From positions 248,001-312,000 of the forward strand of contig JAFEMH010002579.1 in NCBI GenBank assembly GCA_022495995.1: a stretch of 64,000 nucleotides of DNA. Reading direction: 5' to 3'. Shown one piece after another: positions 10,168-21,937 of the stretch. The stretch comes from Adenophora triphylla var. japonica. Taxonomy: Eukaryota > Streptophyta > Magnoliopsida > Asterales > Campanulaceae. Every line of letters starts with the position of its first letter. Positions within the stretch are counted from its first letter, which is position 1. The notes under the pieces were generated by a model. That model searched no databases, was not told the origin of the DNA, and worked only from the letters and a program-made list of their open reading frames with translations. The translations under genes and the position numbers were made by a program.

Positions 10168-11540
10168 ATTTCCATTCTCAATGACCTGTTTTTATGGAAG
10201 TGTTATCAAAAGTGTTGGCAGTACCAACGATAACACTTCAGACAACATACACACGGCCGAAATAAAAACAATTTTTTAAAACAGAATTGCAGTAGAATAA
10301 AAACACCAGAATGTGTTTTTCTCAAGTTATATAAATGTATATAACTTGAGGGTGCCTCAAAAGGCTAGACCTTTACTATATATATGAGTCGTATGTAAAA
10401 GGCCGAAAGTTCCCTATTGCTATTACAATATATGCTTAATGGACAAATCAAATCAAACAAGAAACTCTATCCTAGCCACAACACTCTCTCTAAAAAAGTC
10501 ATCAAGAGTGGAAGCACATGTGGGGAGGATTGACTCTAATAAAATCAAAGAGTGCTTGATCTTTTTCTTGTGCAAGGATGTGTGTTGTATTTTGGTTTGG
10601 TTCAACTTGGTTGAGCTTCTTCAATAGAAGAAACTTTTATATTGAATCTCTCAAGAAAGGTTCTAATTGCTTTTGAAACAAGTTGTTTGTTGGTAAAAGG
10701 TTCACCCAAAACTTGACACTCATTTGCAATGTCAAATAATTTTTCAAAATATGAAGACATATCATCATTTTCACCTATCCTCAATCTTTCAAATTTGTTA
10801 GTGAGCCTCTTAAGCTTAGTTTCATGCACACTACCATCCCCTTCAAAAAATCTTTGCAAAATATCCCAACCTTCCTTTTCTGTGGCAGTGTTTTGAATGA
10901 GTTTAAGAATATGCATGTCTACACACTCATAAATGGCATTAAGTGCTTTTTCATTGAAACTGGCTAGGTTATTCTCTTCATTGGCACATTCGAATTCAGA
11001 CCATCCGCATCCGAAGGAAACAACGAAACATAATAACCATTGATATTAGATCGTCAAGCCCAAAGATCAAATGATTTGATATGTGAGCGAAGGCGGATCT
11101 TCTAATATGCATAATTTGACCCATCAAGAACATGAAGCCTATTTTAATTAAGATTAGCTGAATCATAAGCCATGACAACTAGACCGAACACTTAGTGTAT
11201 CAAGTTCACATCTCTGATATCAATTGAAATTGTCAATGGCCTATTTTCAGGAAGTGTTATCAAAAGTGTTGGCAGTACCAATGATAACACTTCAGACAAC
11301 ACACACAAAACCGAAATAAAAACAACTTTTTAAAACGGAATTGCAGCGGAATAAAAGCAAAACAATTTTTTTTTTCAAGTTATATAAATGTATATAAATT
11401 GAGGGTGCCTCAAAAGGTGAAACCTTTACTATATACATGATTCGTATGTACATGGCCAAAAGTTCCCTATTGCTATTACAATATATGCTCAATGGAACAA
11501 ATAAGATCAAAAATGAAACTCTATCCTAGCCATGACACTA
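10168..11540 (-). mobile_element. Sirevirus-type copia deletion derivative
   Basis: Two related LTR pieces (about 10168-10612 and 11225-11540) flank only a gag fragment and a decayed primer site. They share gaagtgttatcaaaagtgtt, the caagttatata hairpin (10321-10350, 11375-11403) and gttccctattgctattacaa. The gag fragment is closely similar to gag of the complete Sirevirus at 53913-55123. Both LTR pieces lack their far end, and all of pol is missing. The LTR-gag junction near 10612 is a deletion breakpoint. Confidence 0.82.
10602..11180 (-). pseudogene. Sirevirus gag fragment
   Basis: The minus strand from about 11178 gives a decayed N-terminus and then an open frame at 10916-10605 with WDILQRFFEGDGSVHETKLK, LRIGENDDMSSYFEKLFDIA and EPFTNKQLVSKAIRTFLERF. 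This is a capsid-core match to the gag of Sirevirus S in this window (WDTLQRF, FDIANECQLLGEPFTNKQLV). It ends abruptly at SSIEEAQ, where LTR sequence begins. Confidence 0.8.
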
Positions 11541-11554
11541 TCTGTCATCAAGTG

Positions 11555-11919
11555 GTCGGTCAAGTTGATCCATCCATCTCTTGCATTGTGATATATGAAG
11601 CAACAAAGAATTTGGAAGTCAAGGGTCAATATTTTAATATGTTACCATCTTAACAGGGTCCACATATGAGGACCATTTGAATCTCTTGCGTGAGTACTTG
11701 ATGATTGTGTCTCACATCCTAGGTAAAGAGGGTGTGATAGATGAGCATATTAGGTTGAAGTGCTTCCCCAATACTCTGTAAGGGATGAAAAATACTTGGT
11801 TTATGATGGTAACCCCTAGGAGTATTAGCATGTGGGATCAATTGCATGATGTGTTTTTACAAAAATATTATCCGTATCCCACGTTGGCTAACATGAGGCA
11901 AACAATAATAAGATTTTCT
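11555..11919 (+). pseudogene. Athila-like gag fragment, upstream piece
   Basis: On the plus strand the decayed frame shows EDHLNLLREYLMIVSHIL, DEHIRLKCFPNTL, a stop, then SMWDQLHDVFLQKYYPYPTL and ANMRQTI. This is the usual gypsy gag core order (the ...RLFPFSL...TWDQL..FL.KYFP pattern). The frame is broken by C2 at 11919/11920 and resumes at 19985. Confidence 0.75.
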
Positions 11920-13510
11920 TGTTGGGTTTTGGGGTTACAAACGCAGCAGAAATCTTTATAAAACAACACAAAACCCTAAGCCCTTGAATTCGTCTAGCAT
12001 GAAGAGATTAGAAACATGAAATATAATTTACATACCTTGAATGTGATTAAGTTTGTTCGAAAACGGATCTTCAAAGCGAATCTCAAAACGAATCTCAAAA
12101 ACTGTTGATGAAGTTTTTGATCTTCTCCTTGTTCTTACTTGGTGATGAATCAACGATTGAAGTCTTCAAGCTTTTGGTGATAACGCAATCACCCTCTATC
12201 GATAATCCACACACGAATGGACCAAGATCAATATCTTGTTGGATTGCTAGATGATCCCCGATTGTTGAATCAATATTCAAAAATCAATGGCTGTTGGTAG
12301 AATGAATCTATGGAGTTTGATCTTTGATTCGTAATCAAAATCAACCAATTAGTGTTTCTAAAACTCTATTTTTCATCACTTTTTGCTGGGACAAAAGGGT
12401 TCTATTTATACTTGTTATAAATCCCAAACACTTAGGGAGAAAGTCCTTTTTCCTTGCAAAAATGGGTTTCCAGTGCCGCCAGGACGAGTCGTCCCACAGG
12501 GCACGAGTCGTCACATAGGGCACGAGTCATCCCATAGCAACCTGATTCAGTCGTCCTTGCCTTGGGGAATAGTTGGGCCAACACGGGGAACGAGTTGTCC
12601 TCTAGGGTACAAGCCATCCCATAGGGGACGAGTCGTCCCTTGATCCCAGAATTCCACAATTTAGCCATTTTCAATCCGTTCTTTTATGTGTGACCCTTTA
12701 GGAATTATATTTTATGTTGGTAGTGAGTTGAAACATCATCCTCACAAGACATAAGTGACTTCTAGCAAGTCATTATGTCCACCCAATTAAATATAACATC
12801 AAAGCTTGATTCCTTGATAGATCAAATGTCACAATCCCTTTGTCCACGATGTCAAATTGAACATGAGCCATGGTCCATGTCAACTCATACTGTTCAATGC
12901 TTTCTCGATTCCGAATATGTTGATAATCCAAATGAATTTGATCTCTATCAAATCACTTGAGTGTGGCCACACATTTCATCAACATCATTCATCGAGGGGC
13001 CCAAGCAAACATCTCTCTCAACGAGAGGGACAAATCCCATCTTGACTTATCATTCTTCTCTACAAGAATCCAATCGTGCCAACATAGCCCTTATTGCTAT
13101 TCGATTAAAGATAATGTTAGACTATATCAAACACGATGTTCATCATGTGGAAGACGATGATAATCTCAGGTTCAAAGGATTCAATGACACGACTATCATG
13201 AGATTTAATCATGACATATATGACTATAGACCATGTCATAAATCTCATCGGCAGGTCATGTCCAGTACTTGTTCTCTAGCAAGTACCCATAAGTGTAATG
13301 TGAATCACATGCATATAATCATCTCCATGATTATCCATTACCAACTTATACTAGTTATCCATAATAACTAGGGACGCAGTTCAATATAATAAACATGTAA
13401 ACATATAATGAACCAAATAAACTTTCTCTATAATAAATGATAAAGACGATTACATAGCGGTTTAAGTTATAAGTCAAACATAACTAAACGCCTAGGTCAT
13501 TACACCAACA
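11920..13510 (-). repeat. C2 3' LTR
   Basis: 1591 bp, TGTTGGGTTTTGG at its low edge and ACACCAACA at its high edge. TATA (minus strand TATAAATAG) is at 12402-12410, with a decayed GACGAGTCGTCCC array at 12481-12640 upstream of it. Compared with the partner LTR, many CG positions in the array have become CA or TG, as expected of methylated repeats. Confidence 0.9.
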
Positions 13511-13522
13511 ATCTCCCACTTG
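13511..13522 (-). other. C2 polypurine tract
   Basis: On the minus strand AAGTGGGAGAT lies directly before the LTR start TGTTGGTG. It is the plus-strand priming site in copia elements. Confidence 0.8.
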
Positions 13523-13524
13523 CA

Positions 13525-15456
13525 CTAGGCTCCATCTATGTATCGTATACCCATGGACTTAACATGACCATCATGCTTTGCTTGTGTGAGGGGCTTTGTA
13601 AGCGGATCCCCAATTTTATCATCTGTTGATACTCTGTATATCTTAACGTCTCCACGTTCTATGAACTCTCGTATGAGTTGGAAACGTCTAAGTATATATT
13701 TGGATCGCTGATGTGACCTTGGTTCCTTTGCTTGTGCAATGGCACCATTATTGTCACAATAAAGTTCCACCAGATTAGTGATACTTGGAACAACTTCCAG
13801 ATCACTAATGAACTTCTTGATCCAAACTGCCTCCTTAGCTGCATCGGATGCCGCTATATATTCAGCCTTGGTTGTAGAATCGGCTATGGTACTCTGCTTG
13901 GAACTCTTCCAACAAATTGCACCTCCGTTAAGCATAAACAAAAATCCCGACTGCGATCGGAAATCATCCTTGTCGGTTTAGAAGCTAGCATCTGTGTAAC
14001 CTCTTACAACAAGATCTTATTCCATCCCTCCAAAGACCAAGAACGCATATTTAGTCCTTCTTAAGTACTTAAGGATCATCTTGACTGCCATCAAATGGTT
14101 TTCACCAGGATCAGATTGGTATCGACTCGTCATGCTCAAAGCATACGAGACGTCGGGTCTAGTACAAATCATGGTGTACATGATAGATCCAATAGCCAAA
14201 GCATATGGAACCTCATTCATCCTCTTTCGCTCATCAGTTGTCTTAGGACACTGATTCTTGCTAAGAGTAACACCATGACCCATTGGTAAGTTACCTCTCT
14301 TAGAATTTTCCATCTTGAATCTTTTAAGAACCTTGTCAATGTAGGTGCTTAGACTCAAACCAATTATCTGTTTAGATCTATCTCTAATGATCTTGATGCA
14401 AAGGATGTAAGCGAATTCACCCATATCTTTCATTGAGAAACATTTCCCTAACCACGACTTGACAGTCTGAAGCGCAGGAATGTCATTTCCAATGAGTAAG
14501 ATATCATCGACATACAATAAGAGAAATAATACTATGCTCCCACTGAATTTCATGCATACATAAGGTTCATCTTCGTTCTTGACAAAACCAAACTCTTTGA
14601 TCTTTCCGTCAAAACGAAGATTCCAACTCCTAGAATCTTGCTTCAATCCATATATGGATCTCTGTAACTTGCATACTTTGTTAGAATTTCTAGGATCGAC
14701 AAAACCTTCGGGTTGTGTCATATACACATCCTCGAGTAACTTCCCATTTAGAAAGCCGTTTTAACATCCATTTGCCATATCTCGTAGTCATAATACGCGG
14801 ATATGGAAATCAAAATTCTAACAGACTTAAGCATTGCAACAGGCGAAAAGGTTTCATCATAGTCTACACCATGAATATGCCTATATCCCTTTGCTACAAG
14901 CCTAACCTTGTAAGTATGCACCTTCCCATCCATGTCAGTCTTCTTCTTGAAGACCCACTTGCACCCTATGATTTTTACACCTTCGGGTGGCTCAATCAAG
15001 TTCCAAACTTGATTATCCGACATGAATTGCAATTCGGATTCCATGGCCTCCAACTATTTATCCGAATCAGGAGTGGACATCACCTCTTGATAGGAAGTAG
15101 GTTCGTCATTCTCAATGACTTCTACTTCATTACTCTCCGACACAAGAAATCCATATCTTTCGGGTGCGGATCGTAACCTATCCGATCTATGATGGACTTG
15201 TGGATCTTGAACCGGTTCCATAACTTCTTGTGGACTTGGTTCCGTCTCTACTATTGGTTTCATGTTATTTTTGGGTTCTTGAACCTCTTCAAGATCAATT
15301 TTACTCCCACTAGTTCCTTTATTGAGAAACTATTTCTCAAGAAAAGTACCATATTGAATAACAAACACTTTGTTCTCATTGCGGTTGTAAAAGTAATACC
15401 CTTTGGTTTCCTTAGGGTAACCAACGAAAATAACTTTGTCAAATTTAGGTGCTAAC
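13525..15456 (-). pseudogene. C2 pol: RT and RNase H (frameshifted)
   Basis: The minus strand carries the copia RT from about 15053: VWNLIEPPEGVKIIGCKWVF, KVRLVAKGYRHIHGVDYDET, IWQMDVKTAF, a frameshift near 14745, then the MTQPEGFVD block, YGLKQ, the catalytic LLYVDDILLIGND (near 14520), TRPDVSYALSM. RNase H follows with KQSTIADSTTKAEYIAASDA, VELYCDNNGAIAQAKEPR and the C-terminal IGDPLTKPLTQAKHD. Stops or shifts lie near 15054, 14745 and 14015. The stretch 15455-15054 is the variable integrase-RT linker. Confidence 0.9.
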
Positions 15457-16722
15457 TTAAAAAACAAGTCTCTTCACATATGCTTCGCAACCCCAAATCT
15501 TCATGAAAGACAAACTAGGTTTTCTTCCATGCCACATCTCATGTGGGGTCTTAGGAGCCGATTTAGTAGGGACTCTGTTCAGTGTGAACGCAGCAGTCTC
15601 TAATGCATGTCCCCATAAGGAAATAGGAAGGTCAACTTGACTCATCATCGAATGAACCATATCTAATAAGGTTCTATTCTTCCTCTCGGACACACCATTC
15701 CATTGTGGTGTTCCGGGTGGAGTCAACTCTGAAACGATTCCACCATTTTTGAAATGATTGTCAAACTCTTGGCTCAAATACTCACCACCACGATCGGATC
15801 GAAGTGCTTTAATAGTTTTGCGAAGTTGATTTTGTACTTCATTTTGAAATGTTCTAAACATCTCAAATGATTCACTTTTGGACTTCATCAGATAGACATA
15901 GCCATATCTAGATAAGTCATCGGTGAATGTAATGAAATACCAAAATCCTCCCATAGCAATGCTGCTCAGTGGTCTACATACATCAGTATGTATTAGGCCC
16001 AATAAGTCACTAGCCTTTTCACTACTCTTAGTGTAGGGTGATTTGGTCATTTTTCCCAATAAACAAGATTCGAATATCTCATATGATTCATAATCATGTG
16101 AGTCTAACATACCATCCTTATGGAGTTTAGAGATGCGTTTCTCATTTATATGACCAAGCCGAAAATGCCACATGAACGAGTTGTTCACGTCATTCGGTTT
16201 ATACTTCTTGTCCATGTGATAAATATCGTCAACATTATTTTGTTTCTCATCAACATCTAGAACATAAAGGCCATTAAATGAATTTGCAATACCATAAAGC
16301 ATATCATTTAAATAAATATAAAACTTCTTATTCTCAATAAGAAAATTATACCCCTCATTATCCAAACAAGAAACGGAAATAATATTTCTACTCAAATCCG
16401 GAACATAGTAAGAATTGTTCAAAACAAGTACTAAGCCACTAGGTAAAGTTACATCATATGTCCCTACGACTAATGCAGCAACTCTTGCTCCATTCCCCAC
16501 ACGTAGGTCAACTTCACCTTGTTTGAGTAGCTTCCTATTCCTTAGTCCCTGCACATTTAAACAAATGTGAGATCCATATCCGGTATCTAATACCCATGAA
16601 CTAGAAATAGAAAGGAAAATATCTACCATATAGATACCTGAATCAGAAACAATCATATTTCCCTTCTTCGCCTTTAGGCCTTCCTTGTAAGCCTTGCAGT
16701 TATGCTTCCAATGACCAACCTC
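15457..16722 (-). pseudogene. C2 pol: protease and integrase
   Basis: One long open frame (399 codons after the zinc-knuckle stop). Protease has the WVLDTGYGSHIC motif (active D-T-G). The integrase HHCC finger is seen as FRLGHINEKRISKL...SCLLGKMTKSPY. The catalytic triad is read as D in IHTDVCRPL, D in LRSDRGGEYLS and E in WNGVSERKNRTLLD. The frame runs to a shift at about 15457 within WGCEAYVKRL. Upstream, an in-frame TAA at 16720-16722 cuts the gag zinc knuckle (CYHC, stop, EVGHWKHNC). Confidence 0.9.
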
Positions 16723-17493
16723 TTAGCAATGGTAGCAAACCGCATCCTTTTGAGACACTTTGGGAGCCTCTCCGGCAACAATAACTTTTGCCTTAGGTTT
16801 AGCAACTCTTGCTTTACCTTTTCCATCTTTATTGAACCCTTTACCTTTGTTAACCATTAACACATTTATCATTCCGGGCTTCTTTATATTCTTCTCTGCG
16901 GTCTTAAGCATCGCATGCAATTTCGAGAGATTCTTATCCATGCCACTCATGTGATAGTGCATTATAAAATGACCATAACTTTTAGGCAATGAATTTAATA
17001 TCATATCCGTGGCAAGTTCCAAACTCATCGAATTACCAAGCCTTTTGAGACGCTCAATGTGACCCTTCCTCTTAAGGATATGAGCACCAACCAACTGCCC
17101 CTCTTACATCTTGCATGCATTTAGGGCTTTAACCACATCATACCTCTCATCTAGCTTGCACTTGGAACATTTCCTTTAAGCGCTCAGCTAGATCAAAAGT
17201 AGCTTCCATATGTTCAAGGTCCTTCTGAAGAGCCTTACACATGGTGGAAAGCATAAGGCATGTCACATCATTAGAATCATCAACATGTTTCTTGTGAGCA
17301 TCCTTATCTGCCCTTGAATCATTGCAGCAAGTGGAGGTGGAACGTGTTCATCAAGAACGTACATTTTCATCTCTTGCCTTAGAACAATTCTTAGGATTCT
17401 GATCCAATCAGAATAGTTTGTATCATTCTCTTCGAGCTTGTCCTTCTCAAGGACTGATCGCAGCGACAGGGGTTGATTATTGTGAGTTGCCAT
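16700..17493 (-). pseudogene. C2 gag
   Basis: It starts at MATHNNQPLSLRSVLEKDKL (17493), the usual copia gag opening. A frameshifted middle (about 17262-17095) follows, then LGNSMSLELATDMILNSLP, FIMHYHMSGMDKNLSKLHAM and a Lys-rich linker to the CCHC knuckle with a stop inside it. The product would form the virus-like particle. Confidence 0.82.
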
Positions 17494-18352
17494 TACTACA
17501 ATAAAATATGCAAACAATGAAACACATAAGTATCAACACATTTATCATCTAAGAGCAAATATTGTATTTCATAAATACTCCCACTAAATTATACACCTTC
17601 AAATACAAACATGTATCATATAATCATAGTAGGCTAAGATCCATATTTCACTTGATTTTGGTTTAACCGAGTCAATGCTCGAAATCAAGCTATTTAGGTA
17701 GAAACATCAATCATATCAAATATGACTCTTAGATCTTTTATGAGATTTTCTTAGACATCATATGTCAAAAACATGTTTTAATCTCATCTATGCCTTGGGT
17801 CAAATTTCATTTGAAAGCACCAATTAAGTCAAAACCTTTTTCAAACGTATGAGACATGGAACGATGCACCTAACTGAGTCAAAACTACATCAACCATTAT
17901 CTCATCTTGATCACAAATTAAGATATAATGATGCACCCAACTGAGTCGAAACTACATCAAAATATCCTAAAATTTCACAAGTGTTCTAATCAAGGGGTGG
18001 CATAAAACTTAAACATTTAGAAGGTTTTATCACATAACAACAAACATCGCATAGTTGTAACATGAATCTTATGTGTATATAATCATGAACATAGGGCTTC
18101 ACAAAATATCAAACAGACACTTTGATTCAATTTTGAGAAACTACCAATCTAATTAAATCATATTAAACAAATCAATAACCTATGTAAAAGATTAATCATA
18201 TTAACCAATTATTAATCACAATCATGGTATATCACATATACTTGTTTTCATAAAACAATACACATAAAACATGGATCTATTTCATATAGCATGGATACCA
18301 ATTAATCAAATTAAATCTAGCATGCCAATTTCAATCCTAATCATGATAAGAC
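17494..18352 (-). other. C2 5' leader
   Basis: About 0.86 kb of AT-rich sequence between primer site and gag start, without a credible coding frame. It includes two near-copies of aatgatgcacccaactgagtc (about 17853-17950). Confidence 0.5.
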
Positions 18353-18368
18353 AGGGCTCTGATACCAC
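18353..18368 (-). other. C2 primer-binding site
   Basis: The minus strand reads CAGTGGTATCAGAGCC immediately after the LTR. The TGGTATCAGAGC core is complementary to the 3' end of initiator tRNA-Met. Confidence 0.92.
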
Positions 18369-18850
18369 TGTCGAGTTTTGGGGTTACAAAAGCAGCGGAA
18401 ATCTTTATAAAACAACACAAAACCCTAAGCCCTTGAATCCATCTAGCATGAAGAGATTAGAAACATGAAAAAGAATTTACATACCTTAAATGCGATTAAG
18501 TTTGTTTGAAAATGGATCTTCAAGGCGAATCTCAAAACAAATCTCAAAAACTGTTGATGAAGTTTTTTATCTTCTCCTTGTTCTTACTTGGTGATGAATC
18601 AATGATTGAAGTCTTCAAGATTTTGGTGATAACGCAATCACCCTCTATCGGTAATCCACACGCGAACGGACCATGATCAATATCTTGTTGGATTGCTAGA
18701 TGATCCCCGATTGTTGAATCAATATTCAACAATCAATGGATGTTGGTAGAATGAATCAATGGAGTTTGATCTTTGATTCGTAATCAAAATCAACCAATTA
18801 GTGTTTCTAAAACTCTAATTTTCATCACTTTTTCCTGGGACAAAAGGGTT

Positions 18851-18859
18851 CTATTTATA
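18851..18859 (-). promoter_or_regulatory. TATA box of the C2 5' LTR
   Basis: TATAAATAG on the minus strand. The same position in the other LTR is 12402-12410. Confidence 0.65.
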
Positions 18860-18930
18860 CTTGTTATAAATCCCTAACACTTAGGGAGAAGAGTCCTTTT
18901 TCCTTGCAAAAATGGTTTCCAGCGCTGCTA

Positions 18931-19115
18931 GGACGAGTCGTCCCACAGGGCACGAGTCGTCCCACAGGGAACGACTCGTCCCATATGGCACAAGTCGTCC
19001 CTCATGGCAAGCATCCTGATTCAGTCGTCCCTGCCTTGGATAATAGTTGGGCCAACACGGGGAACGAGTCGTCCCCTAAGGCACGAGTCGTCCCATAGGG
19101 GACGAGTCGTCCCTT
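18931..19115. repeat. Palindromic GACGAGTCGTCCC array upstream of the C2 TATA box
   Basis: About eight copies of a near-palindrome (G)GGACGAGTCGTCCC, spaced about 20 bp within two groups that are separated by about 45 bp without copies (near 19035). On the transcribed minus strand they lie roughly 70-260 bp upstream of the TATA box, so they fall in U3. The partner LTR has a decayed version at 12481-12640 with CG to CA/TG changes in several copies. Confidence 0.8.
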
Positions 19116-19984
19116 GATCCCAGAATTCCACAATTTAGCCATTTTCAATCCGTTCTTTTGTGTGTGACCCTTTAGGAATTATATTTTATGTTGGTAGTGA
19201 GTTGAAACATCATCCTCACAAGACATAAGTGACTTTTAGTAAGTCATTAGGTCCACCCAATTAAATATAACATCAAAGATTGATTCCTTGATAGATCAAA
19301 TGTCACAATCCCTTTGTCCACGATGTCAAATTGAACATGAATCATGGTCCATGTCAACTCATACCGTTCAATGATTTCTCGATTTCGAATATGTTGATAA
19401 TCCAAATGCATTTGATCTCTATCAAATCACTTGAGTGTGGCCACACATTTCATCAACATCATTCATCGAGAGGCCCAAGCAAACATCTCTCTCAACAAGC
19501 GGGACAAATCCCATCTTGACTTATCATTCTTCCCTACAAGAATCCAATCGTGCCAACCTATCCCTTATTTCTATCCGATTAAAGATAGTGTTAGACTATA
19601 TCAAACACGATGTTCATCATGTGGAAGACGATGATAATCTCAAGTTCAAAGGATTCAATGACACGACTATCATGAGATTTAATCATGACATATATGACTA
19701 TAGACCATGTCATAAATCTCATCGGTAGGTCATGTCCAGCACTTGTTCTCTAGCAAGTACGCATAAGTGTAATGTGCATCACATGCAGATAATCATCTCC
19801 ATGATTATCCATTATAAACTTATACTAGTTATCCATAATAACTAGGGACACAGTTTAATATAATAAACATGTAAACATATAATGAACCAAATAAACTTTC
19901 TCTATAATAAATGGTAAAGACGATTACATAGCGGTTTAAGTTATAAGTCAAACATAACTAAATGCCTAGGGAATTACACCATCA

Positions 19985-21056
19985 TTGCTCAGGATGCATG
20001 TGAAACCATTCCACGAAGCGTGGGATAGGTTCAAGATGCTGCTAGTTCAATGCCCCCACCACAAATTTTCATTGCCTTTGATTAATCAAATTTTTATGAT
20101 GGCTTGAATCCTGTTAATCTAGCCATGTTAGATAATGCAGCAAGGGGTACATTAGGTGCTAAAACCCCACAAGAGATTCAAGAGTTGTTCGAGATGTTGG
20201 GTGTTAATTCCCAACAAATGAGTACTAGGAGTAAGGCTAGGGGCATGCATGAGGTAAATTCTAATGAGGAGTTAGCTAGACAAATAAAACAATTAATTTC
20301 TATGTTTAATACAAAAAGTGCTTCTTCTTCAAGAGATGAATGTATTAAATAGATATCCTTCAAGGCCCCCTCAAAATAATCCTTATTCAAATATATATAA
20401 TCCGGGAAGGAAGAATCATCCTAATTTCTCTTGGGGAGGCTATAAACAAAAACAACTCAAGCCGCTGCACCCACACAAGAGAAATTTCAGCAGCGAAATA
20501 AAGAACCTTGGGAGAAGGCAATGACACAGATGAGGATTGAGCAGCAACAACAAAAGAAACAATAAGAGGCTGCCTTAAAGAAACTAGAGACCCAAATGGG
20601 CAACTTGCGGAAGCCTTACAAGGCCGCAAGCCTGGGACTTTTTCGAGTCAAGGAGAACAAGCCATGGCCATATCCACTTTAAGGAATCGCAAAGAGGTAA
20701 GCAAAGCGGTACTTTCTCTTTCTCCTTCTTTTCTTTCACCTCCTCCTATTTATGAAATAAATGTTGATAAGGGTACAAATAGATTGGGGAATAATTCTAA
20801 GACCAATTCTCCACCCCAAAAACCATATGTGCAACCTGTACCGTTTTGTGGATATTTTATGAGGGATAAATTGGAGCAACAAATGTCGGAGTTAATTGAC
20901 ATATTTTCAAAAGTTAGTATTAGTCTCCCTTTATTAAAGGTGATTAAAAATGTTCCTGCTTATGCCAAGTTTTTCCAAGAAATCAATTTCAGGAAACCCA
21001 AGTATGGGAAAGATGAGAAATTAATCGTGGGAGAAAGTGCTAGTGTTATGGTAAGA
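19985..21056 (+). pseudogene. Athila-like gag, downstream piece and protease N-side
   Basis: After C2 the plus strand resumes gag sense with two early stops. NLAMLDNAARGTLGAKTPQE and IQELFEMLGVNSQQMSTR follow (20104-20352), the common gypsy gag C-terminal block. An Asn/Gln/Ser-rich linker comes next. From 20664 an open frame with KPYVQPVPFCGYFMRDKLEQ and MSELIDIFSKVSISLPLLKV leads to the protease, and its spacing matches Athila/Tat proteins of plants. Several frameshifts break it. Confidence 0.78.
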
Positions 21057-21937
21057 TAAGACCTCCCACCTAAACAAAAGGACCCCAAAAGTTTTACAAT
21101 TTCCATTACTTTGGGGGATTCTAATAAGGTAATAAAGGCGATGTTGCATCTTGGTGCTAGCATTAATTTGTTGCTCTATTATATGTAGCTTGAGGTAAGA
21201 TTGCCTAAGTTGAAACCGATCACAATGACCCTTCAAATAACCTATCGTTCTATTAGATGACCTTTGGGTATTGTGCAAATGGGTACTTTGATAATTCCTG
21301 TGGATTTTGTTGCGCTTGAAACTGTTAATAATGTTGGTTATCACCGTGAATCACCTATATTGCCTGGGCATCAATTCATTGCAAAAACCAACACAAGAAT
21401 AAATGTGGTGTGGCGAATGAGATGATAGAGTTTCCGGTGAATGATATCATAAAAAATCTTATGGATGATGTGGATACATGTAAGTTTGTGGATGTGATAG
21501 ATGACTATGTGAGTGCGAATCTTTGGCATGAGAGAGATAGTGAAAAGTTGGAGCGGATGTTGAATGACAGTGAGAATTGTAGGGATAATGCGGACGTTTG
21601 TGTCATGGCTAGAAACAATAAAGCTGACAAAAACTATTGTAGTGATGATCCGTATCACCCCCTAGACCACTTTCATAAGAAGTTGGTGCCACCAATTAAA
21701 TCTTTGTCCCATTAAAATCTAAATCCATTGGTTCAATCCCGCAAGATGACCCTTGTGAAAATTTTGTCAATGAGTTTGTTCTTAAAGTTGATAAAGTGGA
21801 TGAACTAAAGCAAGTTGAGAGAAAGAGCCCAAGAGCCCAAGAAGAAAGAAGAAGAGACAAAAGCAGAAAACTCAAAGAATCTCTTAGGTACTACCTAGAT
21901 TAATTTAGAGGGGAATTTATGCATGGAAAACTGTTGG
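21057..21937 (+). pseudogene. Athila-like aspartic protease and pre-RT linker, decayed
   Basis: The plus-strand frame reads LPPKQKDPKSFTISITLGDS and then MLHLGASINLLLY. In this family the catalytic triplet context is DLGAS(V/I)NL, and here the catalytic Asp is His (codon CAT). Stops and a frameshift near 21410 follow. The downstream 21410-21715 frame (VNDIIKNLMDDVDTCKFVDV) is the acidic linker before RT. T1 cuts it at 21938, and no RT is seen. Confidence 0.7.

Larger units (their letters stand above)
11920..19984 (-). mobile_element. Ty1/copia retrotransposon C2, complete but mutated
   Basis: Two same-orientation LTRs (11920-13510 and 18369-19984) flank a minus-strand gag-pol. The primer site complementary to initiator tRNA-Met (TGGTATCAGAGC) adjoins the upper LTR, and a polypurine tract (AAGTGGGAGAT) adjoins the lower LTR. 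The Athila gag sense resumes on the other side. The flanking 5-mers are tttct and ttgct, one mismatch. The order of domains is gag, protease, integrase, RT, RNase H, which is diagnostic of copia. Several stops and frameshifts make it inactive. LTR lengths differ by 25 bp with many substitutions, so the insertion is not recent. Confidence 0.92.
18369..19984 (-). repeat. C2 5' LTR
   Basis: 1616 bp, from TGTCGAGTTTTGG to ACACCATCA. It is colinear with 11920-13510. TATA on the minus strand is at 18851-18859. The upstream palindrome array is better kept here than in the partner LTR. Confidence 0.92.

Noticed and set aside
12481..12640. Regularly spaced GACGAGTCGTCCC units as a CRISPR-like array
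   Set aside because: The sequence is plant nuclear, the units are imperfect palindromes with no unique spacers of constant length, and they lie in an LTR promoter.
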